Shown: one piece after another, positions 12,138 through 22,984 of the stretch | Position numbering within the stretch: position 1 is the stretch's first letter | Layout of the letters: every line of letters begins with the position of its first letter | From: Gossypium raimondii | Lineage: Eukaryota > Streptophyta > Magnoliopsida > Malvales > Malvaceae | Assembly (NCBI RefSeq): GCF_025698545.1 | Contig: NC_068567.1 | Coordinates: 57,789,371-57,853,370, forward strand | Direction of reading: 5' to 3' | DNA: 64,000 nt | The notes under the pieces: model-generated | What the model was told of the DNA's origin: nothing | Seen by the model: the letters and a program-made list of their open reading frames with translations, nothing else | The model's database searches: none | Position numbers and translations under genes: made by a program

Positions 12138-14560
12138 TGTAATACCCCTCACCCAGATTGAATCGATATATCACGAGCAAGGGATATGGACACTAAGATT
12201 ACTTAACTTGAACATCAATTTCAAAACTTCATTTTAACATATTTGAACCCATTTGAAGCTATTCAAGTCATTTTTAGGCTTCCTTTAAATTTTGGTTGCA
12301 AACTGATACAATTTAGGATCTTTTCAAGTCAAAACAAGGTAAACAGGGTCAAGGTCACGACATTAGAAACAAGCATCGCGACACTGAAGGCATAATACTC
12401 CAATGGCATCCAAATTCACAACACTAAGACCAAAATTTGTCCAACGTTGCAACATTGGCTAGTGAATGTCACAATACTAAGGATAGATTTTCCAAAGCAT
12501 GTTTAAAATATCTAAAACTAATTCTAAACTATCATCAATCATTCCATAAGACTTCTAAACCTTATGAAACATAAAACACCATCAAAATATCATGTAATTC
12601 AACATATGTCTCCATCAAAGCTTGACTAAGTTCTTAGGGCTAACAAAATATTCAAGATTCAAGAAGTACTTTCAATAGTAATCTTATACATATACTTTGT
12701 TTTGACTTATGTACATGTCATAATCTAATGCCAAAAGGTCAAGATCATACTCTCTTCCAAGCTTTGAGATGTGATGCGATGAGTTGAGATTGTATCTTCA
12801 CTCTAGAGCTTCAAGTTGATCTTCTATCTATACGTTGAAAAATAACATGTTAAGCTTATAAAAGTTAGTAAGTACATCGAGATTTAAATTTACCATTGAA
12901 ATTAACCAATGTTAACATATAAAACAGGATTAATAATATAAAATGAAATTAAATAGAAAGTAACCATAGTGAAATCTCAAACTAACATATTATAAGCCAC
13001 TTACCAATTTCACTAATAAGTCCACTTACCATTTAAATTTTTAGCCCAATTGTAAACTCAATAGAACACGTAGGATATGCAGAATGAACACTGAATCATT
13101 AGCACAAACATGCATACACTATCTTACACTAAAGTGTAAAGTTAATGAAATGCTCTGAAGTGCGATATCACTAGATTGCACAGAAGTGCAACGATCACTA
13201 ACGCACATAAAAATTTCCTAATGGCATGCCATCTATACCCTACTAGTTCATATCTTGTCTTCATGGCCATTTAGCACATTAAATTCATTACATTCTCCCA
13301 ATAATCAAAGGTAATTCAAACTTTACATTTTTTACAATTTAGTCCTTATTAACAATAAAATTCACTATACTATATAACGCCACTATAATATCACTTTTAA
13401 TTTATTCACTATTACATCACACTTCGTTCAAACCCTATCTATCAATATTTTAGTTCATATGTCTACTTTTGTACACTTTACAATTTAGTCTATTTTATTA
13501 CTATTTTAATACACTTAAGCCATTCACTTTGTAATTAGAATTCAATTCATATTTTCACTACCCATTAATCAATTTTCATATAAAATATTAACATGTGGAC
13601 ATATAAAATAGTCATATAACCATTTTAATATGACTTACACTTCGGTTAAATTAGGTAAAGTAAAATTCGTGAAGTACTTACAATCAAGTGCTTGGATGAG
13701 CTTCCTTTTTCTTCCTTCACTCTTCAGCTACTTCTTTTCCCTTATCACCAACTTGAGATCCACCCATCTTCTCTTTTCTTCATTTTCATAAGAAAAATAC
13801 AAGATTCAACATCAAAACGATAATCAAATAATGTTTTCATGCACTTTTACTTGAAATAAACATGATCATTATACTAATTCATGATAATAATGAAACCTTA
13901 TCATCCTTATCTTAAACTTTTACCCAAAAACCTAAGTACTTCACTTCCCTCTCTTCCAATATGAGCACTAGTTGACTTCACAAGAAACTAAGCTTGCTAT
14001 GAGGTTGCTCTATTGATTTCACTAAAAAGCCATGAAAGAATTTGAAGTTTTTAACCTTGAGATAGTTGGAAATGGTGGAAATGACTAAAATGAAATAAAA
14101 TGAAAGTTGGTTCTCATGAGAAATGGGAGTAATGTGAAAAGGGATGAAGAATGGGGAGATTTCTACATTTTTCTATCACAAAAATCTATTTGATTTAATA
14201 TTTAAAATATAATAAAAAAAATAAACATCATCATATTCATCTAGTCGCCCACAATAAATTTCAATCGTCATCCACACTTCATAACACTCTCTTGGTTAAA
14301 TTGCACTTCTAATCCTTCCTCTTTTTCGTATCAATCTAATTCAATCATTTATACTTTTAGTTTTCACATTTTTCCCAGCACTTTTCACACTATTACGATT
14401 TAGTCAATACTTCGAATTAATTCCCCTCAATTTACAAGTCTTTCTAATTCTCTACGATATACAACTACCTTCTTTACCAACACTAATGATTCCTATTTTG
14501 TATACTTTGAAATTTCTAATGTGTAAATCTTGAAATAATACTATTCTTAACTTAAAGGTA
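12138..14560 (-). mobile_element. Probable degraded Ty3/gypsy-type LTR, reverse orientation, right end uncertain
   Basis: Starts TGTAATACCCCTCACCC, close to the TGTAACACCCCCAACC start of the better preserved reverse-orientation LTR at 37091. The body shares that element's style: many 'caatttagtcc'-like strings, a segment with 'cgcgaca'/'cacaacac' repeats, and a block of 'gaagtgc' repeats around 13140-13200. I could not find the matching GTTACA terminus or a target duplication, so the right border is approximate. No coding frame. Confidence 0.5.
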
Positions 14561-15514
14561 TTCGAAATCGAAAAGTAGAGACTAAATGATTAAAAATAAA
14601 ATACATAAACTAAAATTTAAATTTAAATTTATATAAAATACATATACCTATAACATAGTTTAATTTTTTTAGTCAATCTAAATGGTACACCAGTGTAGAG
14701 TCAAAGACATGCAATCAATTTCATAAAAAAAAAAAAAAAACTAAAACTAAAACTTACAAATAACTCATAAAACTCGAATTGGATGCTCGCTAGACTGCTA
14801 AAGAATAATGAATTAATGTTTTCTTAGCATATATGTTTAATTTTTTTAATGTACCTTAACCCTTTAATTCTAGTATACATATTATATTATATAGAGAGAA
14901 ACCTGTCAAATATGGATGTCACATCAATTTGTCGTATTCACAATTTCCCATCTTTTATAGTAATTTGCAATCCCACTTTGGACCCTTCTTAGCTACCATT
15001 GGCAGGGGATGTGGTGGACCAACATCTGAAATTGGTCCCCCACCCCTATGCTCCAAAGATTCATCTTTTCCGGTTCTGATAATGGATCATGTTTTATATT
15101 GCATCATGTGCTCCCCTTTCTTTTTTAATTTTGAATTTACTATACTTTTGCCATGTTTGGATTCTATTGGAAAGATTATTTGTAGTTGAATTTGGGTTTA
15201 CTCATTCAAAAGGATTAGGTTGGTTGACTTATCGAGATCCATCATATCATGCAATGATAATTATAAGATTAGTTAACATAATATTATTCTAATACTTCCT
15301 TAAAAAATAGTGGATTGTGCTTAGATTGACATTAGTATTATTGTCAGTATAAAAGAATATGGGTTCGAATAAGCTGAGGCGCATTATCTTTCTATTTAAG
15401 GGTTGGGGAGAGGTATGGGTAGTTTTAGATATTGTATTAAAAAGAGTAGATATGATAACAACCTATAATGAGATTAATATTAAAAAATTACTTCCTTAAA
15501 AATTAGTATAATTA
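14561..15514. other. AT-rich intergenic stretch with a SINE-like segment
   Basis: Contains a 16-base A tract (about 14727-14742) and two short overlapping open frames (14929-15292) without recognisable similarity. Bases 15305-15480 resemble the segments at 19640-19745 and 23300-23475. All three carry a degenerate Pol III B-box-like core (here GGTTCGAATAAG), which suggests a decayed tRNA-derived SINE family. That assignment is weak. Confidence 0.35.
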
Positions 15515-15753
15515 TAAAGTTAATCCTTAACATTTATATATTTTTCAATTTGATCTTTATTGTTATTTTAATTAAATTTAGTCATTAACTTTTTAAAATG
15601 AGTTGAATTGATTTTTTTAGCAAAAATACTAACAAAATATTAAAATTTTAAACATATTTGCCTCCATGACAATCTAGATGTATTTTATGCTTCTTTTTAA
15701 TTTTTATATTTTTTATATTATTTAATTTTTTGAATGTTTTATAATTTTTAAAT

Positions 15754-16439
15754 GGGTTAAATCACTTTTGAGGCCTAAATTTGATAACTTTTTCCACATT
15801 GGGGCCTAAACTATTTTTTGGTCTAAGTTAGGTCCTGAACTCAACAATTGTTCCTACATTTGGACTTGATAGGGATTCGCGCCTCTTCGGCCAAGTCCTC
15901 CACGTCGGAAAGAAACTTGACCGCGTCGACGATTTTCTCCAGTTTTTGATTATCGTCCACTCCCGCCGCCCGAGCTATTTCTTTAGTTTTTTGAAATATC
16001 TCATTGTGTAAGCGATCACATTCCCGGGCATTTTCTTCCGTTTCGCGTTCTAATTGAGCGGATTCGGCCGGGGAAATGTCGGGGGGAAAGTCGTGGAGGT
16101 CAAGATCTGGAATTGCCTCGGGCCCCGCGCATAAAGCGACAGCAGGGCTAAGAATACACATGAGTACTAAAGAAATGGAAATTCTAAGAAAAAAAAAGAA
16201 TAATCTCAATAAATCCGTTCTAGTTCTTAGAGAGATAAATACCGAAAAATCTGTCAATAAATGACGAACCGGACGAAGGATATTTGAACTTTTTTTATTC
16301 AAGTTAGGCCCTAAACATGGCAATTATTCTTACATTGAGGCTTGAACTTTTTCTTGTCCTAGTTAGTTGAAATCCCTAGAGTTAAAGCCCCAATGTGAGA
16401 ACAATTGCCAAGTTCAAACCCCAAATAATAATTTTATCC
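15754..16439. mobile_element. Mutator-like MITE with perfect 9-bp target duplication, nested
   Basis: The termini GGGTTAAATCAC and (minus strand) GGATAAAATTAT are inverted repeats. The 9-mer TTTTTAAAT flanks both sides exactly (15745-15753 and 16440-16448). A 9-bp duplication is the Mutator superfamily hallmark. The arms carry repeated phrases of the type 'AAGTTAGGCCCTAAAC' and 'ACATTGAGGC' in inverted orientation. The centre is occupied by a GC-richer foreign segment (separate entry). Confidence 0.8.
15868..16286 (-). pseudogene. Probable mitochondrial-derived segment (NUMT or captured mtDNA) with an ORF fragment
   Basis: The base composition changes sharply from AT-rich MITE arms to GC-richer DNA with balanced codon use. 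On the minus strand an uninterrupted frame reads RPVRHLLTDFSVFISLRTR, then a hydrophobic segment (ISISLVLMCILSPAVALCAG), then a charged helical part (ERETEENARECDRLHNEIF and VDAVKFLSDVEDLAEEARIP). The frame runs on into MITE sequence on both sides, so the original start and stop are gone. The style matches hypothetical ORFs of angiosperm mitochondrial genomes as I recall them; I cannot verify that here. A nuclear exon fragment is the alternative. Confidence 0.5.
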
Positions 16440-16786
16440 TTTTTAAATAATTTGTTTAAGTGACATGTAAGAAAAATAGTGTCATGTCAACATAAAGTAC
16501 ACGTGGACTAACCATAAGTTGTCACCTTAACATTGTTAAAAAATTAACGTGTTACTTAGTATTCCCGTTAAAAAAATGATTTGACTTTTTAAAAAATCAA
16601 TGATTAAATTTAACTAAGAAAAGAATGAAGGCCAAATTTTAAAAAATATTAACATTAGAGACTAAATTTATTATTATGCTAAAAAAACATCATTCTAATA
16701 CTACGTGTACTTACCAACAATTATTAAGTCAAGTGGTAAGGAATTTAATATATATATTTTTTAGAGAAAAATAACCCTCCTATTAG

Positions 16787-17095
16787 CTAGGAATGATTAG
16801 AAACAGTGGCTCTTTCATATAAGGAATCATGAGTATCCTCTTTTAGCAGTCGTATAACATACTGTGGTGGAACTGGGAAAAGAACTACTTGATTTAGCTT
16901 TCCTATTGCTGCCTTTGCCAAACAATCGGCTACATTGATGCTTTCTCGCAAGACATGCCTAAACTTCACTTTCCAATTCTTATTACACCATTCATGAGTT
17001 AACCGGACTTCTGCAATGTTACTAATTGATGCGAACCCATTACGGATAATATCTAAAAGCATCGCATTATCACAATTAATCTCAACCAGTTAAAA
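16787..17095 (-). pseudogene. LINE RNase H C-terminal fragment
   Basis: Minus-strand reading gives LVEINCDNAMLL...VRLTHEW...VKFRHVLRESINVADCLAKAA...VPPQYVIRLLKEDT, the C-terminal half of the RVT_3-type RNase H found at the end of plant L1-like polyproteins (the 'xRHVxREsNxxAD.LAK' motif is intact). It ends in a stop at 16787. Nothing upstream on the minus strand continues the domain, so this is a short 5'-truncated insertion. Confidence 0.8.
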
Positions 17096-17655
17096 ATAAG
17101 ATATTATAAATAAAAATTTGCCCTCTATTTAAAAATTTAATCTGACACAACTCAACTTTACCCCATATATATATACTCCTTGTATTTTATTTCAATAAGC
17201 CCTGGCATCAATTTCAGAAACCCACCACAGGGTTGACTTATGATAATTTCATCTTCTTTGATAGTGTATGCTCTTTGTATTTATTCAAGTTTTACAATTA
17301 GATACATGATTCTTATGAAATCGGGTATTTCTCGACCACTAAAATTTATCTACTTACAAAATTGAATACTTTTTGGGTATAATCTTTCAGGGACGTTACA
17401 TGCATTTATCAGTATACCGTTTCGTGCACTTTTCTTTTTCTTTCATTCAATGGATTTATAATGGGATTCGACAATTTTGAAAGTAATTTCACTTCAATTT
17501 ATGTTACCAAGTGTCATTTAAATTATATTTATAAAACAGTGCAATAAATTTAAAATTAAAAAAGTTAAAAGAAATGTCCGGTACGACCCAAGATTCCTTA
17601 ATCCTTCACTGCACTTTATGGTGGTGCTAAATGCCATTTTAAAAGTATAGAATTT
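17096..17655. other. AT-rich intergenic stretch
   Basis: No coding, RNA or repeat structure recognised, apart from TA-dinucleotide runs near 17168 and 17670. The last 15 bases (17641-17655, AAAAGTATAGAATTT) are repeated at 17975-17989, flanking the next element. Confidence 0.4.
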
Positions 17656-17974
17656 CTTATATATATAATTTGATATATATATATATGAAATTTAAATTTT
17701 AGTTTATATGTATAGATGAATTTTGGTTTTAATCCAACTATATAAATTTAAAAAATGAATACATATATTTGCTTACATATTAGATTAATATAATTGTTTG
17801 TGTATGCAATATATCAACGTAAAATGATGCTAATTTGATAATGTTTTCAACGATTTATGAAAATTGAATCAAATAAAATTTCATATATAAATTTGTACAA
17901 ACTTGAAATTCATGTATGACAGTGCACATTGAATAAAAATTCATGTATAATTTTTATATGTATCCCTATAAAAA
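17656..17974. repeat. Degraded MITE copy flanked by a 15-bp direct repeat
   Basis: The sequence follows the better preserved element at 20125-20484 segment by segment ('GAATACATATATTT', 'TTGTTTGTGTATGCAATATAT', 'GCTAATTTGATAATGTT', 'GAAAATTGAATCAAAT'), but its left arm is much altered. AAAAGTATAGAATTT occurs on each side (17641-17655, 17975-17989). Confidence 0.65.
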
Positions 17975-18059
17975 AAAAGTATAGAATTTTTTTAGTCGAA
18001 AAAAAGGGAACTAGATTCATAAAATATTAAAAAGATGCGAGCTTGATAGATAACACAAC

Positions 18060-18560
18060 CATGCTGATCAGCAAGAAGTAAAGGTTCCAAACAATAGGAG
18101 GATTGTTACAAACATTAAAGAAACTAGAAGATAAAGCCGTCTCCAAAGGAGAGTTAAATTGGAGACTACTCCCTAACCGAGCAAGGCGCGTTGGTTCCCT
18201 TCCTGAAAAACATGCATCAGAAGACTATTAGTTAAAGATTGCTGGCACATCCTGCACTCATAAACCAAAGGAGATAAAATCAAATTAGTAGCAATATTAT
18301 TTGACATGAGAAAAATAACAGTGATGGCATCAACTTCAGTTTGAAGGTCGATAATATTAAGGGATCTTGCTAGCTAGAGCCCATCTCTAAGTGCCCACAA
18401 TTCAACTTGGACACTGCTAACACAAGGGATATATGCCTATAGGAGTCAATCACTCAATTACCCTGGTGATCGCAAATAATTGCTCAGGAGGTTTCCAATA
18501 GTCCGGGGTAAAGATGGGAAGAGGAATATTGTGGCTAATCACGGAAGAATAGGCAACAAA
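18060..18560 (-). pseudogene. LINE RNase H fragment
   Basis: The minus-strand reading around 18430-18150 gives SSVQVELWALRDGL, then LARSLNIIDLQTEVDAI, LILSPLVYECRMC and HVFQEGNQRA. This is the middle and end of a plant RVT_3 RNase H domain ('ELWALRDGL.LA', 'VEVDS', 'PL..DCR', 'HVxREaNxxAD'). It contains in-frame stops and a frameshift near the end. It is a different copy from the fragment at 16787. Confidence 0.7.
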
Positions 18561-19768
18561 ATTCCCCTATAGCTGATGATACACTATGAACAAAAGCTTT
18601 TCTGGGGCGAGGGATCTTACAAATAATGGCGTTACAAGACAATCAAAGTTCTCAGAGTGCAAAAGCAAACACTGCATACTATGGGAGACTAGGAAAAGAG
18701 GTCCACTCCTTCGAAGGTCGGTTAACAGTAAGATAAATTCATAATACAAGAAATAGGTATCGCGTGATTTTTAGATATTTAATAACCTTTTTACCATCAA
18801 GATTATTTTCAATTTTCAGAGCTTTTTTATGCATGGAAAGTCCTCCTCACAATTATCTATTTGTATATTTATTTTTACTAACTTAAAATGTAAAAATACT
18901 AAAAAATTATTAAGAAAATAATAAATATTATTATAAAAATATTTTTCTTTATAAACTATATAAAAGTAATTTACATCTAAATAAATTTATAAATTATGAA
19001 GATTGAACCTAAAGCATTAACCCAATTGCAACTAAATACTCATTTATTTTTATAGAATTTATTTATAAACATACTTTTATATAAAAAAATTCACCCCTGT
19101 AATTTTTTATAATCTATATTTATAAGGTGGTTGATATATTTATATAAAGTTAACATGTTCAAAGTAAGTCTAGCTCATACAGGTTGAGCCTACTTTAAAC
19201 ATGCTATTTTTAAATTTTAACTAGTTTAAATTAAATGCTCAAATTATATTAGATATTGCAATTATTTAATTTTATTTTTATCAATTAATATCTAGAAACG
19301 GTTATTTTTGACCTTCTTTTAACATGTTAATACTTAGATACTACTTTATATTAATTTATCAAATTAAGCTAAAATGTTACCAAATTTATCTAATAAATTC
19401 TATAAAAAAATCAAATCTTAAAAACTTTTAAGAACTTTGGGGGCTAAAACAAATTATCATATTTTTATACATTAATTTTAAGATTAAAATAAAAATTTAA
19501 AAACCTAAAAGGGTTAATTTGAAATTTTCAAAATTTAGAAGACCAAGGCATTGCCAGTGCCAGCCCCCTAAGTTTCCCTTATCTAAATTTAATTATATTT
19601 TTTATATATTATTTAATAAAGGTTTTGTAGAGGCAATTCCTTATCAAATAAAAAAGTTGGTTGAGATTTAACTTAGTTCGTATGGTTGTTTTTGTAACAA
19701 TTAGGGGATGTGAGTTTAAGTGTGTTTTTCTTTTTATTTATTAATTAAGAAGGGATTATAGGTACAAG
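18561..19768. other. AT-rich intergenic stretch with a SINE-like segment
   Basis: No gene recognised; a 60-codon minus frame at 18567-18749 has no similarity I know. Bases 19640-19745 (GTTGGTTGAGATTTAACTTA ... GTGAGTTTAAGTGTG) resemble a decayed tRNA-derived SINE with a weak B box. The last 8 bases (GGTACAAG) are the target duplication of the next element. Confidence 0.35.
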
Positions 19769-20049
19769 TAGAGTTGTTCATGAGTGGGCTAAGGGTCAGT
19801 TCCAAAAAAAAAAATGCTCAAGCTTGTTTTTCATCGGCTTGGCCAACCTAAAAAGCCTATTTTACTATTAAAAAATAAAATATTAAAAATATATTTTTAT
19901 AGTTAAATTTAAATTTTAAAAAATATCATTTAAATTGAATTCGGGTTATATCCAGTTGGCCCAAGGTACAAAAATTATTATCTAAGCCCGGCCAAAGTCG
20001 GGTCGGGCCTATTGGGTCGAGCGGGCTACCCGACCCTTGGACAAGTGTA
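19769..20049. mobile_element. hAT-type MITE, copy C, with perfect 8-bp target duplication
   Basis: The left end TAGAGTTGTTCATGAG and right end (minus strand) TACACTTGTCCAAGGG are inverted repeats. GGTACAAG is present exactly on both sides (19761-19768 and 20050-20057). At 281 bp it is the shortest and cleanest of the four copies. GC-rich arms (GGGCTAAGGG, CGACCC) flank an AT core. Confidence 0.9.
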
Positions 20050-20124
20050 GGTACAAGAAAACATTATATTAAAAAGAACATTTTAAGAGGAATAAATCTG
20101 ACCAATAAACGTTATAGCCATTTA

Positions 20125-20484
20125 GGGATAAATATCAAAATTATACATGAACTTTGATTCAATGTGAAATATTTGAACTTTGATTTGGAGCAGTTATACA
20201 CATGAAACTTGAATTGTGGTTTATATGTTTACATGAAACTTTGATTTTGATTCGATTATACGCATTTAAAGAAATGAATACATATATTTATTTTCATATC
20301 ATATTAATATATTTGTTTGTGTATGCAATATATTAACATATGGCGCTAATTTGATAATGTTGGTAGTGATTTGTGAAAATTGAATCAAATCAAAACTTTA
20401 TGTATAAAATTGCACAAAATCAAAGTTCATGTATGGCATTGCACATTAGATCAAAGTTCATGTATAATTTTGATATTTATCCTT
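20125..20484. repeat. MITE with near-perfect terminal inverted repeats
   Basis: GGATAAATATCAAAATTATA at the left end is repeated exactly in inverted orientation at the right end, and the match extends through CATGAACTTTGAT. Internal strings such as AAAGTTCATGTAT recur within the arms. TTA or TTTA flanks both ends. Non-coding. Confidence 0.9.
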
Positions 20485-20712
20485 TAAAAATAAAGGGCGT
20501 TTTTTATGGTCTTTTTCGTGAGTGAATTACATAAAAATCTCATTTTTTATAAATAATTATTGGGTTAGGCTGATTTTTTGTAAAATTATGGGATTAGGCT
20601 GAAATAACAAAAACGCTTTGAAATCATTTTCAACGTTTTTCCCCAACAGTCACTCCCAACGGCTATTTTCTCCAACAATTACCCCCAAACGACTATACAA
20701 CTCGGGTTATCG

Positions 20713-21180
20713 ATGGACGGGCCAATAGTGATTGAGTCAATTGTTGCAGCCGATTGGAGAGACGTATGCAAACAACTTATGGGGAGGGTTCTAGAAACGA
20801 TTTATGCATCCCGGATAGATATGAATTGGTTAAGAATAAATTTTGGTAGGCTTCATGCGGATTCGAGTGAAGTCCGAAGGGAACAACACGCTCGAGCATA
20901 CATTCTTATGATCATCGAGGGTCTTTTAATGTCCGATAAGTCACGAAATCTTGTCCATTTAAGGTGGCTGCTAAAACTCGTTGACTTTAGAGAAGCGACT
21001 AACTCAATTGGGGGTTAGTCGTGTTGGCGACATTATACCGAGAAATGTGTTGGGCAACAAAACCATAAAAAACTAAAATTGGTGGTTGCATGCTACTATT
21101 GCAATCATGAGCGTGGTATTGGCTGTCATTTTTACGTCATCGAGAGGACTACTCTTATACATTCTCACTCATAAAAAGGT
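20713..21180 (+). pseudogene. Plant mobile domain (PMD, aminotransferase-like) fragment
   Basis: A 101-codon open frame starts MDGPIVIESIV and contains SRIDMNWLRINFGRL, HARAYILMIIEGLLMSDKSR and NLVHLRWLLKLVDFREATN. This is the PMD fold of MAIN-like / 'PP7 long form homolog' proteins, which are often carried by plant MULE-type elements. The frame stops at 21016-21018. Reading on in another frame recovers more of the domain (WRHYTEKCVG; then ERTTL), so a frameshift broke the gene. The phosphatase-like extension is missing. Confidence 0.8.
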
Positions 21181-21363
21181 AAAATTAATTAGATAATATA
21201 TTTACCATAATAAAATTATTTAAATTTTACATTATCGTGTTACCCACATAACCTCGATTGGTTTGTCTTGTCCCGAATATCCATGTTGTCTTGATGCAGT
21301 ACTTGCAACAACAAACGTATGTGGAGCAGTATATTTGTTTATGGTCCACAGCTCTGTCTTCTT

Positions 21364-21717
21364 CTAAACAGAAGCCATGATTTTCCATGCACATTTGTTG
21401 TCTCGCATTGCATATTTCACCTCGAACTTGTTAGATCGGGATTTAACAAAGTGGAAGTTTACCCCATTCTTGATGTTGTATCGCTTCACTGCAGCGACAA
21501 AGCCATCTTTAGAGGAAAACTCATTCCCCACTTCTAAATCACCCGAATCCAATGAAGAACTCGTATGGTCCGCTCTTCTGTGTAGTAGTTCTGCAAACTC
21601 CAACCCATCTTCTGCTGATAGGTCCACATTATACATATGGGTTGGGGGTGAGTACACCCTAAATCGTGGATCTTCTATGTAGTAGTTCTGCAAACTCCAA
21701 CCTATCGTCTGCACCAT
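21364..21717 (-). pseudogene. MuDR-type transposase N-terminal fragment
   Basis: The minus-strand frame includes LEVGNEFSSKDGFVAAVKRY, then NIKNGVNFHFVKSRSNKFEV and CAWKIMASV. This is the MuDR N-terminal DNA-binding segment (DBD_Tnp_Mut, 'lxvGmxFxskeevkxavxxYai...C.WrixAs'), preceded by the acidic low-complexity region typical of these proteins. The catalytic DDE region and zinc knuckle are absent. It points towards the plus-strand PMD fragment 350 bp away. Confidence 0.8.
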
Positions 21718-22501
21718 CGCCTCTAACCCCCTTGTGCCTCTAATATCGAAAGCATCATATCTGACAGGGTCGACCGATGCATAAAATCAATATTTAAGTG
21801 ACGAACCATTAAATATCCCAAAATTCTCAAAATATATTTTCTAAGAAATCTGATCAAATACATCAAATTTATTTCACACTCCGCTCAGTTGCTTAACTTT
21901 TTCTGATGTAACAAACACATTCTTGGGTTAACATTTTTTTCAAAATAATTTCAAAAAAATAATATTGTCTTAATCAACACAGTTAATCTTAGATAATGTC
22001 ATCATTACTCATCTTTCTATTTTTACAGATTGTTGTAAATTTAGGGAAGTTGTTGCCTAAATGCTCTAATTAACTTATTGAATATGACAGTAAGCGAAAA
22101 TTGTAGAATTTAATGGCATAATTAAAACTTATTGAAGAGAATATGTCCATTCATACTTCTAAATCGTTAAAATGAAAAGGGAAAAAAGGGTAATAATAAA
22201 GAGTCTTTATTTGTTGCGGGATGGTCCGCAGTGAGCTGTGGCCCTCCAACCAGTTCTCAAAAACACCCCCTTCTCTTCTTCTTTTTCCCAACTAAATTGC
22301 TTTTGAATGCAAATAAAGGTGCCACTGGATTCTTCAATCATGTATATATGTGCTTTTTTGTATGGATTCCAGTAGTTTTTTAATATATTCAAAGTCTTGG
22401 AATTTTGGGTATTTGGATTTCGAATTCTATCATGTCCATAGATGCATGTGTGATTTTTTTAAGTTTATATCTTATTTTGATTTAAATTTCGTCGGTTTTG
22501 T
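21718..22501. other. AT-rich intergenic stretch
   Basis: Leftover MULE-like sequence up to about 21800, then AT-rich DNA. Two opposed 60-codon open frames (22207-22392 minus, 22350-22544 plus) have no recognised similarity. Confidence 0.35.
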
Positions 22502-22984
22502 TAAATTTGATCACAGGTTAGGCTGGGTTGATATAAAATTTTAGACTCGTTTTCTAGGCTCGGGTTCGGAAAATGGACCTAAAATTCTTTCTAAGCTTAG
22601 CCCAAATTAAAAAAACTAAACTCGAGTCCGACCCGACTTGCTCGTATTAATTTTTTTTAGATTATTTTTTATATAAAATCAAAATTTTTAAAAAATAATA
22701 TATCAAATACACTAAAAACATTAAATAAATATTTTTTATTAATTAAAAGTAAATTAAAAAATAGTAGCAATATAATAACGAATTGGTAGTAAAACAGTTG
22801 CGAAACAACATATTTGAGCCGAGCTTGGATTAAAAAAATTCTACCTGAGGCCCGGCCCATTTAAAAAACGGACATTATTTTTTATTCAAACTCATTTTTC
22901 AAGCCTATATTTTTAGTCAAATCCTCTCGCTTTTCGAACGAACCTTCAGACCTGAGCAAATAGCCTGACCCATAATTAGGTTTA
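22502..22984. mobile_element. hAT-type non-autonomous element, copy D
   Basis: Left end TAAATTTGATCACAGGTTAGG and right end (minus strand) TAAACCTAATTATGGGTCAGG are imperfect inverted repeats of the family type. The flanking 8-mers are GGTTTTGT (22494-22501) and GGTTCTGT (22985-22992), 7 of 8 identical, consistent with a decayed 8-bp duplication. GC-rich arms, AT core, no transposase. Confidence 0.8.

Larger units (their letters stand above)
15515..16672. repeat. Outer long-TIR element (host of a nested MITE)
   Basis: Bases from about 15515 (AATCCTTAACATT...AAATTTAGTCATTAACTTTTT) match the reverse complement of bases up to about 16672 (TAGTCTCTAATGTTAA...AAATTTAATCATTGATTTTTT) over roughly 180 bases. 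This indicates an old MITE that was later split by the element at 15754-16439. Borders are approximate. Confidence 0.65.

Noticed and set aside
15350..15420. tRNA gene suggested by GGTTCGAATAAG
   Set aside because: No matching A box at tRNA spacing, no cloverleaf, and a diverged copy elsewhere; at best a decayed SINE.
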